A stretch of 35,873 bases of DNA from Lachnospiraceae bacterium UBA3316 (GTDB taxonomy: Bacteria; Bacillota; Clostridia; Lachnospirales; Lachnospiraceae): NCBI GenBank assembly GCA_002361955.1, contig DESK01000003.1, positions 1 through 35,873 on the forward strand. Direction: 5' to 3'. Under the pieces are notes generated by a model that made no database searches, was not told the origin of the DNA, and saw nothing but the letters and a program-made list of their open reading frames with translations. Shown piece after piece: positions 1 through 6,948 of the stretch. Every line of letters begins with the position of its first letter. Position 1 is the first letter of the stretch. A program made the translations under genes and the position numbers.

Positions 1-699
1 CAGGCTGCAAAGCAGGCAGAAGAAAAGAAAAATGAAATTATTATGTATCTGGCACATGATATACGCACCCCTCTCACAACAGTAATCGGCTATTTGAGCC
101 TGCTCCATGAAGCCCTTGACATGCCTGAACAGCAAAAGGAAAAGTATGTAAAAGTGGCGTTGAATAAGGCAGAGCGCCTTGAAAAGCTCATCAATGAACT
201 TTTTGAAATTACCAAGTACAATGCACATACGGTTATTATCAAAAAAGAAACTGTGGATTTACATTGTCTGATTGCGCAGGTAATAGATGAAATATATCCG
301 ACACTCTCCGCAAATGGCAATACAGCGGTATTTACTGCGGAGGATAACTTATCCGTGAACGCTGACCCTGAAAAACTGGCGAGAGTTTTCAGTAATCTTT
401 TACGAAATGCTGCGTCATATAGTTACCCGCAGACAGAAATCACTATATCCGCCAAACGGTTAGAGCATGATATTCAGATCACTTTTGAAAATCATGGAAA
501 AACAATTCCACAGGAACAGCTTAACAGTATATTTGAAAAATTCAATCGCTTGGATGATGCTCGGCTTTCTAATACAGGTGGTGCGGGACTTGGTCTTTCT
601 ATTGCGGAAGAAATTATACATTTACATGGTGGAAAGATTACTGCATCCAGTCAAAACGAAACCATAGACTTTGTGATTACATTACCACTTTCCGCTTAG
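1..699 (+). CDS. VanS-like sensor histidine kinase (C-terminal part, cut by window edge)
   Basis: The reading frame is open from base 1, so only the catalytic core is visible; the sensor and membrane segments lie upstream of the window. The HisKA phosphoacceptor is in LAHDIRTPLTT (His at about residue 19 of the visible fragment). It is followed by an N-box (FSNLLRNAASY) and G-boxes ending in GGAGLGLSIAEEI, so the kinase should bind ATP and autophosphorylate. The pattern is closest to VanS/PhoR-type kinases. Its cognate regulator should lie just upstream. A strong hairpin terminator follows, then an ABC transporter pair, so the kinase probably controls that transporter, as in peptide-antibiotic resistance modules (inference). 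Kinase class is secure; the ligand is unknown. Confidence 0.9.
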   Translation, partial: QAAKQAEEKKNEIIMYLAHDIRTPLTTVIGYLSLLHEALDMPEQQKEKYVKVALNKAERLEKLINELFEITKYNAHTVIIKKETVDLHCLIAQVIDEIYPTLSANGNTAVFTAEDNLSVNADPEKLARVFSNLLRNAASYSYPQTEITISAKRLEHDIQITFENHGKTIPQEQLNSIFEKFNRLDDARLSNTGGAGLGLSIAEEIIHLHGGKITASSQNETIDFVITLPLSA

Positions 700-760
700 G
701 AAAATAAGAATGTGATCTTAGGAATTACTTAGGAATTTAAGCGTGTGATTTTTGAGATTG

Positions 761-807
761 AAAAGCCTTTGTTCGGTACAATGATTATCGAACAAGGGCT
801 TTTTATT
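761..807 (+). terminator. Rho-independent terminator after the histidine kinase
   Basis: A 15-bp stem (761-775 with 789-803, one G-U pair) encloses a 13-nt loop and runs into a T-rich stretch. The 3' arm lies about 35 bp before the next start codon, so it could also act as a conditional attenuator for the ABC genes downstream. Confidence 0.75.
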
Positions 808-839
808 GTTCAGCTGAAGCAAAAGAAAGGAGTGTAAGC

Positions 840-1727
840 ATGGAACTGAAAATAGAGCATTTAAGCAAGCAGTTCAAAGACAAAATAGCAGTAAATGATG
901 TCAATCTGACATTGACTCCCGGCGTTTGGGGACTTTTGGGGGCGAATGGTGCAGGGAAAACCACGCTCATGCGCATGATTGCTGATATTATGACACCAAC
1001 CAACGGAGCGGTTTACTATGACGGAAAAGACATTCGAGAGTTAGGTGAAGTCTACCGAAGCAAGTTTGGCTTTCTGCCGCAGGATTTTGGGTATCACCGG
1101 GATTTTACGGTCAAAGATTATTTGGAGTATATGGCTGCGCTGAAAGATATTCCTACAAGGGCAACCACCCAAAAGATCAATCATTTGTTGGACATTCTTT
1201 CGCTCTCCGATGTGAAAAAGAAAAAAATCTCCAATCTGTCAGGCGGCATGAAGCGTCGTGTTGGTATTGCGCAGGCTATGTTGAACGACCCGGAGATACT
1301 TGTCATGGACGAACCGACAGCAGGACTTGATCCCGGGGAGCGCGTGCGTCTGCGGAATTTCATTTCCGAGTTTTCGCATGATCGAATCGTGTTGATTTCC
1401 ACCCATATCGTATCTGACATAGAATATATTTCTACGCGCAACGCAATTATGAAAGCCGGAGAAATTGTTGATGTCGGAACTACCGCAGAACTTGTCAAGC
1501 GGATTGAGGGCAAGGTTTGGAATTGCATAATTCCGACCTCAAAGCTGCCGGAATGTGAAATGCGGCTGCGCATTATCAATCAGCGAGGCGAAGATCACAA
1601 TCAGGTTTCTATTCGTTATCTGTCCGAACATTCGGAAATTGATGGGGCTGTTACAACGGAGCCACGATTGGAAGATCTGTATCTGTGGTTGTTCCCGCAG
1701 ACAGACTTGGAAAAGGAGGACAGATAA
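840..1727 (+). CDS. ABC transporter ATP-binding protein
   Basis: A 295-aa ATPase of the ABC-2/drug-export type. Walker A is GANGAGKT (34-41), the signature is LSGGM (133-137), Walker B ends at D157-E158 (LVMDEPTAGLDP) and the switch His is H189 (STH). The C-terminal 80 residues form the extension usual in BcrA/lantibiotic-immunity ATPases. The start is supported by AAAGGAG just upstream. It ends one base before the permease start, so the two are translated together. With the upstream VanS-like kinase it resembles a two-component-controlled peptide-antibiotic export or immunity module; that role is inferred from context. Base composition is AT-richer than genes beyond 3.7 kb. Confidence 0.92.
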   Translation: MELKIEHLSKQFKDKIAVNDVNLTLTPGVWGLLGANGAGKTTLMRMIADIMTPTNGAVYYDGKDIRELGEVYRSKFGFLPQDFGYHRDFTVKDYLEYMAALKDIPTRATTQKINHLLDILSLSDVKKKKISNLSGGMKRRVGIAQAMLNDPEILVMDEPTAGLDPGERVRLRNFISEFSHDRIVLISTHIVSDIEYISTRNAIMKAGEIVDVGTTAELVKRIEGKVWNCIIPTSKLPECEMRLRIINQRGEDHNQVSIRYLSEHSEIDGAVTTEPRLEDLYLWLFPQTDLEKEDR

Positions 1728-1728
1728 T

Positions 1729-2970
1729 ATGCGGCTCTTTAGACTTGAACTAAAACGTATTTTGAAGTCACGGCGCACCCTGATTTTACTTGCAATCGCA
1801 CTTTTGCTTTCCGTAGCCATGGCATACCTGCCTATTTCATTTGAGGGTATTAACCGTCCAAACGAAGATGGCACGGTTACAGAATTAGATGGCTTGGCAG
1901 CTATCAAGTACAAACAAGATTTATATAAAACATCCGCTGGTGAAGTGACCCCGGATAGGATCAAATCGGCTTTGGAAACTTATCAAAGCTGCGTTCGAGA
2001 ATATGGGCCAGTCGAGGAAGAGGGCTTTCCTCTGGCTGTATTTATTGAAAAAATCGTCCCGTTCCGTCACTTGCTGATGGGTCTGTCCGAAGCGTTTGCT
2101 GATCCAGTAACAGGCATTGGTGCTGATTTAATGGATATTGACCCGAATGACATTGACGGAGCCTATTATGAAAAGTGCGCAGAACATTTACAGGATGTCA
2201 TGCGGAATGAGCAAAGAGAAAACGAAACCGCACAGCAGAAAGCTCTTGAAAAATATTCAGAACTTGATACGCCATTTTATCTTCATTCTGGAATTTCAAA
2301 AGATGCATTTGATTATATTGAGTTTTATATTTTGTTCCTTGCTATTTTGTGTGTGGCAATCGCAGCATCTACTTTCGCCGGAGAATATCAAACGGGCGGT
2401 GACAGCATCCTGCGAACCACCAAATACGGGCATAAACAATTAGCAATTACCAAAATTCTGGCGGCATTTACACTTTTCGTTGTTACTTTCCTTGTCGGGA
2501 TCACGATACACATTCTGATTTTAGATGCAGCGTTCGGGACGGATTGTTTAAAAACATCGTTTCAGATGCGATACTCTATCATTAATCTGCCAAACATCAA
2601 TCTGGGGCAGTTGCAGATAATTCTCGCAGCAGCGGGCTTACTTTCTGTATTAGCAACGGTTAGCTGTACGTTGTTCCTGTCTGCAAAATGTAAAGACACA
2701 TTGACAGTTTTGCTGATCTCTATTGTAGTTCTTCTCATGCCGCTTTTTGTTTATGTAGCGATGGGAGCAACATGGCTCTCTACCATACTTCCATCTGCCG
2801 GAATTGGTATGCAGAACAATTTCCTTTCTCAGCTTGCAGATTTCAATTATCTGAATATCGGTGGAATGAGTTTCTGGACACCGCATGTTATTTTGATTTC
2901 GGCAGGAATTGAATTATTTGTGTTTACATTCTTGGCGATTCATTCCTATTGCAGACATCAGGTAGCATAA
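1729..2970 (+). CDS. ABC-2 type transporter permease
   Basis: A 413-aa membrane protein. The start at 1729 is chosen because AAAGGAGGA lies 9-10 nt upstream and the protein then begins MRLFRLELKRILKSRRT, a basic cytoplasmic head before the first hydrophobic helix (about 17-35). The frame stays open further upstream, but that stretch is a shadow of the ATPase gene. After helix 1 comes a large hydrophilic region (about 36-205), then five or so hydrophobic segments to the C-terminus, as in ABC-2 permeases with a big first external loop. It pairs with the preceding ATPase, one base apart. Substrate unknown; antimicrobial-peptide or lipid export is possible. Confidence 0.88.
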   Translation: MRLFRLELKRILKSRRTLILLAIALLLSVAMAYLPISFEGINRPNEDGTVTELDGLAAIKYKQDLYKTSAGEVTPDRIKSALETYQSCVREYGPVEEEGFPLAVFIEKIVPFRHLLMGLSEAFADPVTGIGADLMDIDPNDIDGAYYEKCAEHLQDVMRNEQRENETAQQKALEKYSELDTPFYLHSGISKDAFDYIEFYILFLAILCVAIAASTFAGEYQTGGDSILRTTKYGHKQLAITKILAAFTLFVVTFLVGITIHILILDAAFGTDCLKTSFQMRYSIINLPNINLGQLQIILAAAGLLSVLATVSCTLFLSAKCKDTLTVLLISIVVLLMPLFVYVAMGATWLSTILPSAGIGMQNNFLSQLADFNYLNIGGMSFWTPHVILISAGIELFVFTFLAIHSYCRHQVA

Positions 2971-3007
2971 AAGAAGTTCAAAATAGAACGAATAGGTTAT
3001 CTGCAGC

Positions 3008-3035
3008 GCGACGGCAAAAGAAAAAAAGCCGTCGC
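3008..3035 (+). other. GC-rich hairpin after the ABC permease
   Basis: An 8-bp perfect inverted repeat (3008-3015 with 3028-3035) has an A-rich loop. It has no T tract, so it is less likely to be the terminator than the second hairpin at 3063. Confidence 0.45.
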
Positions 3036-3062
3036 AGAGCAGACACATTTTCACGCGCCTAT

Positions 3063-3100
3063 GAAACGGCGGCTTTGATTTTCAGAGCCGCCGTTTCTTT
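3063..3100 (+). terminator. Terminator of the ABC transporter operon
   Basis: A perfect 12-bp stem (3063-3074 with 3086-3097) has an 11-nt loop followed by TTT. It lies about 90 bp after the permease stop codon. Confidence 0.7.
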
Positions 3101-3179
3101 GCATTTGCACAAACCTATGATGAATTTTCCGGAAATATTGTGGTTAATAGCGATTTAAACTGTTGTATTTGTTTAAAAA

Positions 3180-3419
3180 TTAAAAAATATCTAATGAGTC
3201 TTCCGCATCTACCCACATCTGCAAATTTCCATCAAGATATAATTTGGCATATTCAAGAGGTTCATCAATGGCGAGTGCGTTTAATGCACAGTCTGATCCT
3301 GGTGTGGTTTTTAAGTTCTTTTCAGCTTCCCAACAGTCAATGCGGAGCATATAGCCAACAGAGGTGTAAACATCAATACTGTTGCGCTTGGGATTGTATT
3401 CTGCAAATATTGTTCTCAT
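3180..3419 (-). CDS. DUF6061-like small protein
   Basis: A 79-aa minus-strand protein. The start at 3419 (MRTIFAEYNPKRNS) is chosen over an upstream ATG at 3461 because AAGGAGA sits 9 nt before it. The sequence alternates acidic and hydrophobic residues, with no membrane segment and no signal peptide. From memory it matches the DUF6061 family (IDVYTS.GYMLRIDCW.AE; ALAIDEPLEYAKLYLDG), small proteins of unknown function in Clostridia, often in accessory DNA. That family call was not checked by a search. It lies convergent to the ABC operon, between its terminator and the probable element end, so it is likely element cargo. Confidence 0.7.
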   Translation of the reverse strand: MRTIFAEYNPKRNSIDVYTSVGYMLRIDCWEAEKNLKTTPGSDCALNALAIDEPLEYAKLYLDGNLQMWVDAEDSLDIF

Positions 3420-3694
3420 CGTATCAAATCTCCTTATCGTTAAATCAATCATTTGTTGCAAAAATCAGAAGCATTTCAATCAGTTCACAATGTCACTTTT
3501 ATTTTGTGTTATACTGTTTTATATAATTTTCTTGCCCTTGTTTTTGCCCTTATCAGAGTTCGTAAACACTGGTGGGACGATATAACGCAAGGGAAACAAT
3601 AAGGGAAAGCTCACCTGCGATAAACTTTGTGTTTTCAAGGGATTGAGAGATATTTGATAATAAAATATAACAGTTATTAAATCCCTTGGAATAT
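3420..3694. other. AT-rich gene-free stretch
   Basis: No credible gene in these 275 bases. They contain the upstream region of the DUF6061 gene (minus strand) and the AAGGG repeat cluster. Short plus-strand open frames here have no RBS and no recognisable product. Confidence 0.5.
3532..3688. repeat. Cluster of six AAGGG-type short repeats at a probable element end
   Basis: AAGGGCAA occurs twice on the minus strand (3532-3539, 3544-3551) and AAGGGAAA twice on the plus strand (3589-3596, 3601-3608), each pair with a 12-bp period. CAAGGGATT (3636-3644) and its exact inverse AATCCCTTG (3680-3688) bracket an AT-rich 35-bp core. Paired arm-type sites plus a core are typical of tyrosine-integrase attachment ends of conjugative elements. 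Immediately to the right the truncated permease begins. The repeats are seen; the attachment-site meaning is inferred. Confidence 0.55.
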
Positions 3695-4309
3695 ATGAAA
3701 TCTCAATTCCAGTTTACAGGAATCCCTGTGCTGGAGCTTGTGGTGATCGTATTTGCCTTCCTGTTCGTAGATTTGTTTGATACGCTGGGAACCCTGGTAG
3801 GCGTCTCCACCAAAGCAAATATGCTGGATAAAGACGGCAAGCTTCCGAAAATCAAAGGCGCCCTGATGGCAGACGCTGTAGCTACTACAGCCGGCGCAGT
3901 CCTTGGTACATCCACCGTAACCACATTCGTGGAGAGCGCTTCCGGCGTAGCGGAAGGCGGACGCACCGGACTTACCGCAGTGACCACGGCTATTCTTTTC
4001 GGCCTGTCCCTGCTGCTTTCCCCGATTTTCCTGGCGATCCCGTCCTTCGCGACGGCTCCGGCCCTGATCGTGGTAGGCTTCTATATGCTGGGCAACGTCG
4101 TAAAGATCCACTTTGACGATGCCAGCGAAGGAATTCCGGCATTCATCTGCATCGCAGCTATGCCCTTCTTCTACAGCATCTCAGAAGGTATTTCCATGGG
4201 TATCATTTCCTATGTGATCATCAATCTGGTTGCCGGGAACTCGAAAAAGCTCAGCCCTGTCATGTATGTGCTGACCGTTCTGTTTATACTGAAATATTTC
4301 CTTCTGTAA
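3686..4309 (+). pseudogene. 5'-truncated NCS2 (AzgA/PbuG-like) purine permease
   Basis: This is the C-terminal half, about 205 residues, of a guanine/hypoxanthine permease family member; full proteins are about 430-460 aa. Visible landmarks are FVDLFDTLGTLVGVSTKA, then GTSTVTTFVESASGVAEGGRTGLTAV, the conserved NCS2 motifs that line the substrate site, and the last four or so helices. Family similarity starts near 3695. Upstream bases to the stop at 3668-3670 show no permease sequence, so the first half is missing. A TTG at 3686 or ATG at 3695 could start a fragment, but there is no RBS. The break coincides with the repeat cluster, suggesting interruption by an integrated element whose far end carries the other half. 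Confidence 0.85.
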
Positions 4310-4341
4310 GAAATACAGCTTGCGCAAAGCTGTAACGGCGA

Positions 4342-4386
4342 CAGACACCGGGAAAGGTAGAAATACGTTTCCCGGTGTCTGTTTTT
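4342..4386 (+). terminator. Terminator after the NCS2 permease fragment
   Basis: A perfect 14-bp stem (4342-4355 with 4368-4381) has a 12-nt loop and is followed by TTTTT. It is 33 bp past the permease stop, so it is probably the original terminator of the intact gene. Confidence 0.85.
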
Positions 4387-4433
4387 ATCCTTATGATGGA
4401 ATCGTCAAAGTTTTCGAAAAGGGGTCTTCTCAA

Positions 4434-4476
4434 AATCGGTCAACAGAATTACAATGATATTGACCGGATCGGTTAA
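4434..4476 (+). promoter_or_regulatory. Likely TetR operator (three related half-sites)
   Basis: A near-palindrome TTGACCG-GAT-CGGTTAA (4460-4476, 7-3-7 with one mismatch) lies directly before the RBS of the TetR gene. A further half-site CGGTCAA lies at 4437-4443. This fits autorepression by the TetR protein. The half-sites are seen; binding is inferred. Confidence 0.5.
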
Positions 4477-4489
4477 CGGAGGTTACGCT

Positions 4490-5101
4490 ATGAATGAAAG
4501 ATTTTTTTCCCTGCCCGCTGAAAAGCAGCAGGCTATCATCAACGCAGGATATCGGGTGTTTTCCCAAAACTCCTATAAAAACAGTCCTATGAGTGAGATT
4601 GCGGATGCTGCCGGAATCAGCAAATCCCTGCTCTTTCATTATTTTCACAACAAAAAAGAACTGTATCTGTTTTTGTGGGACAACTGCGCCCAGATAACGA
4701 TCGCGTATCTGACAGAGTGCGGATGCTACGGGCAAAAAGACCTGTTTGAAAGTATGGAAAAAGGGATGCGCGCTAAGATGGAGATTATCCATCGCTATCC
4801 CGACATGGCGAATTTTACGATCAAAGCGTTCTATGAAAAAGATCCGGAGATTTCCGCCGCTGTCCAGGAGAGCTACCACAAATACTTTAACCTAAAGGCG
4901 GATAAAACACGGATAAATATGGATCCAAACCAGTTTATTCCCGGATTGGATATTCCGATGATGTACCGCGAAATGTATTTCGCGTCGGAGGGCTATCTTT
5001 GGGAGATGGTTCAGCGCGGCAATGTAGATATAGAACAGATGGAAAAAGATTTTTCAAAGCTGATGAATTTTTGGAAAAGTATCTACCTTCGGAAGGAGTG
5101 A
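4490..5101 (+). CDS. TetR/AcrR family transcriptional regulator
   Basis: A 203-aa regulator. The start at 4490 (MNERFFSLPAEKQQ) follows AACGGAGG by 7-8 nt; an in-frame ATG at 4454 would overlap the operator and has no good RBS. The N-terminal helix-turn-helix is typical: the AIINAGYRVFSQNSYKNSPMSEIADAAG region, then the ISKSLLFHYFHNKKELY recognition segment (about 15-60). The rest is a helical ligand-binding domain of unknown specificity. It ends 6 bp before an ABC ATPase gene and probably represses itself and the transporter, responding to a substrate of that pump. Confidence 0.92.
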   Translation: MNERFFSLPAEKQQAIINAGYRVFSQNSYKNSPMSEIADAAGISKSLLFHYFHNKKELYLFLWDNCAQITIAYLTECGCYGQKDLFESMEKGMRAKMEIIHRYPDMANFTIKAFYEKDPEISAAVQESYHKYFNLKADKTRINMDPNQFIPGLDIPMMYREMYFASEGYLWEMVQRGNVDIEQMEKDFSKLMNFWKSIYLRKE

Positions 5102-5107
5102 CGAACT

Positions 5108-5989
5108 ATGGAGGTTATTAAAACAACAAAGCTTACGAAATATTATGGAAAGGCAAGGGGCATCCTTGACCTTGACCTGACGGTAACCCAGGGCGAGTTC
5201 TTTGGCTTCATCGGCCCGAACGGCGCGGGAAAATCCACCACAATCCGGACGCTGCTTGGACTGATTTCCCCCACCTCAGGCAGCGCCGCAATATTCGGGA
5301 AGGATGTCACAAAGGAAAAGGAAGCCATTTTGCGTGAGATCGGCTACCTGCCCTCGGAGGCCCTCTTTTACCAGGGAATGAAAGTAAAAGAGCTATTGAA
5401 GCTGTCCGCCGATTTGCGGAAGATGGATTGTGCCGCTGAGTCAAGGCTGCTCTGTGAGCGTTTACAGCTTGACACCTCACGAAGGATCGATGATCTTTCC
5501 TTCGGCAACAGGAAAAAAGTGGCCATTGTCTGCGCCTTACACCACCGGCCAAATCTGCTGATCCTGGACGAGCCGACGGGCGGACTCGACCCACTGATGC
5601 AAAAAGAATTTTTTGATATTCTGCGGGAAAGGAACAGGGAGGGCACAACGATTTTCCTGTCAAGCCACGTCCTCTCGGAAATTCAGCGCAACTGTACCCG
5701 CGCGGCCATTATCCGTGACGGCCGGATCGCCGCATGCAATAGTGTGGATGTCCTCTCGAAAACAAGCGCAAAACGCGTTACAGTTCACGGTATTGTAGAC
5801 CTCACGCGTCTGAGCGGTATCCGCGACAAAAAAGAAGCGCCGGACTCCGTAAGCTTTCTTTACAGCGGCGACATGGACAGCCTTCTTCACACGCTGTCTG
5901 CCGGGCAGGTGAAGGACCTTACGGTTACGGAGCCGGATCTTGAAGAAGTATTCCTGCATTATTATGGAAAGGATGGTGAGACAGTATGA
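5108..5989 (+). CDS. ABC transporter ATP-binding protein
   Basis: A 293-aa ABC ATPase. Walker A is GPNGAGKST (36-44), Walker B ends D154-E155 (LLILDEPTGGLDP), and the H-loop is SSHVLSEIQ. The signature reads LSFGN (130-134) instead of LSGGQ, a variant known in drug- and bacitracin-type exporters. The C-terminal region ends in LTVTEPDLEEVFLHYY, the usual tail of these ATPases. It follows the TetR gene by 6 bp and overlaps the permease by 4 nt (ATGA), so the three genes form one operon. Exports an unknown compound, perhaps an antibiotic or bile-type stressor (inference from the TetR control only). Confidence 0.93.
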   Translation: MEVIKTTKLTKYYGKARGILDLDLTVTQGEFFGFIGPNGAGKSTTIRTLLGLISPTSGSAAIFGKDVTKEKEAILREIGYLPSEALFYQGMKVKELLKLSADLRKMDCAAESRLLCERLQLDTSRRIDDLSFGNRKKVAIVCALHHRPNLLILDEPTGGLDPLMQKEFFDILRERNREGTTIFLSSHVLSEIQRNCTRAAIIRDGRIAACNSVDVLSKTSAKRVTVHGIVDLTRLSGIRDKKEAPDSVSFLYSGDMDSLLHTLSAGQVKDLTVTEPDLEEVFLHYYGKDGETV

Positions 5990-6771
5990 CACTTGTAAAA
6001 CACGAACTGAAACAGGGCAGAGCTTCGTTTATCATATGGACGGCTGCCATTGGCTTTCTCCTGGCGGTCTGTATTTTTCTGTTTCCGGAAATGAAGGGGC
6101 AGATGGACAGTGTGAACGATGTATTCGCCTCCATGGGCTCTTTTTCCGAGGCGTTCGGCATGGACCGCCTGAACTTTGGAACGCTCACAGGCTTTTATGC
6201 TGTCGAATGCGGCAATGTTTTAGGTCTCGGCGGCGCATTTTACGGGGCGCTCTGCGCAGTAGGGATTCTCAGCAAGGAAGAAAAAGACAAAACCGCGGAA
6301 TTTCTGCTGGCCCATCCCGTCAGCCGCAAAAGGATTCTTACGGAAAAGCTGCTGGCTGTCCTCCTTCAAATCACAGCGATGAATCTTCTGATTTATCTTA
6401 TTTCTGTCGGCTCCATAGCCGCCGTGGGCGAGACAGTTCCCTGGAAAGAAATCAGCCTGCTGCATCTGGCCTATTACCTGCTTCAGCTTGAGCTGGCAGG
6501 ACTTTGCTTCGGTGTTTCGTCATTTCTCCGCAAAGGCAGCGCGGGGGCAGGGCTTGGGATTGCCGTGATGATGTATTTTCTGAACCTGATTGCGAACATT
6601 GCCGACACTGCCTCATTTTTGAAGTACATCACACCTTTTGGATATTGCGACGGCGCCGACATCGTGGCAAATGGCAGACTGGACGGTACCATGGTTGCCA
6701 TCGGCGCAGCCATAGGAATTGGCGGAATTGTGATTGCTTATCTGAAATATACGAGGAAAGATATCCATTAA
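5986..6771 (+). CDS. ABC-2 family transporter permease
   Basis: A 261-aa integral membrane protein starting within the ATGA overlap with the ATPase stop. It has about six hydrophobic segments: residues ~16-34, 70-92, 118-140, 155-175, 185-205 and 232-252. The motif AEFLLAHPVSRKRILTEKL between helices 2 and 3 is the cytoplasmic coupling region found in this permease class. Partner of the preceding ATPase; substrate unknown. A short palindromic stem with a T run follows. Confidence 0.9.
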   Translation: MTLVKHELKQGRASFIIWTAAIGFLLAVCIFLFPEMKGQMDSVNDVFASMGSFSEAFGMDRLNFGTLTGFYAVECGNVLGLGGAFYGALCAVGILSKEEKDKTAEFLLAHPVSRKRILTEKLLAVLLQITAMNLLIYLISVGSIAAVGETVPWKEISLLHLAYYLLQLELAGLCFGVSSFLRKGSAGAGLGIAVMMYFLNLIANIADTASFLKYITPFGYCDGADIVANGRLDGTMVAIGAAIGIGGIVIAYLKYTRKDIH

Positions 6772-6784
6772 AATGCACTGCGGG

Positions 6785-6803
6785 AAAGCAGCGCTGCTTT
6801 TTG
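6785..6803 (+). terminator. Short terminator-like hairpin
   Basis: AAAGCA-GCGC-TGCTTT followed by TTG: a 6-bp stem with a 4-nt loop, 13 bp after the permease stop. Weak but well placed. Confidence 0.5.
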
Positions 6804-6869
6804 TAATGTTTTTGTAATAATTTTGACGCAATCCTCCGGAAGAATTCTTGTCAGAATGCCAGAAAGAAA

Positions 6870-6898
6870 TTGACAAATACAGACAGGTGCTTTATAAT
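6870..6898 (+). promoter_or_regulatory. Consensus sigma-A promoter
   Basis: TTGACA (6870-6875), 17-bp spacer, TATAAT (6893-6898): a full consensus match about 50 bp before the secreted repeat protein, implying strong constitutive transcription. Confidence 0.85.
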
Positions 6899-6948
6899 AA
6901 CTTCAGACTCTTAATAATTCTGTAACATTTGAAGGGTGAAGGATATTT

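Noticed and set aside
1555..1728. Longer start for the first ABC permease
   Set aside because: This part overlaps the ATPase gene out of frame. A strong RBS and typical basic N-terminus support the start at 1729.
3140..3585. Plus-strand open frames over the DUF6061 region
   Set aside because: Low-complexity Cys/Leu-rich translations with no RBS. The minus-strand gene has a good RBS and a coherent protein.
5940..6491. 183-aa plus-strand open frame in the permease region
   Set aside because: Out of frame with the clear ABC-2 permease; Arg/Gly/Ser-rich composition without any motif.
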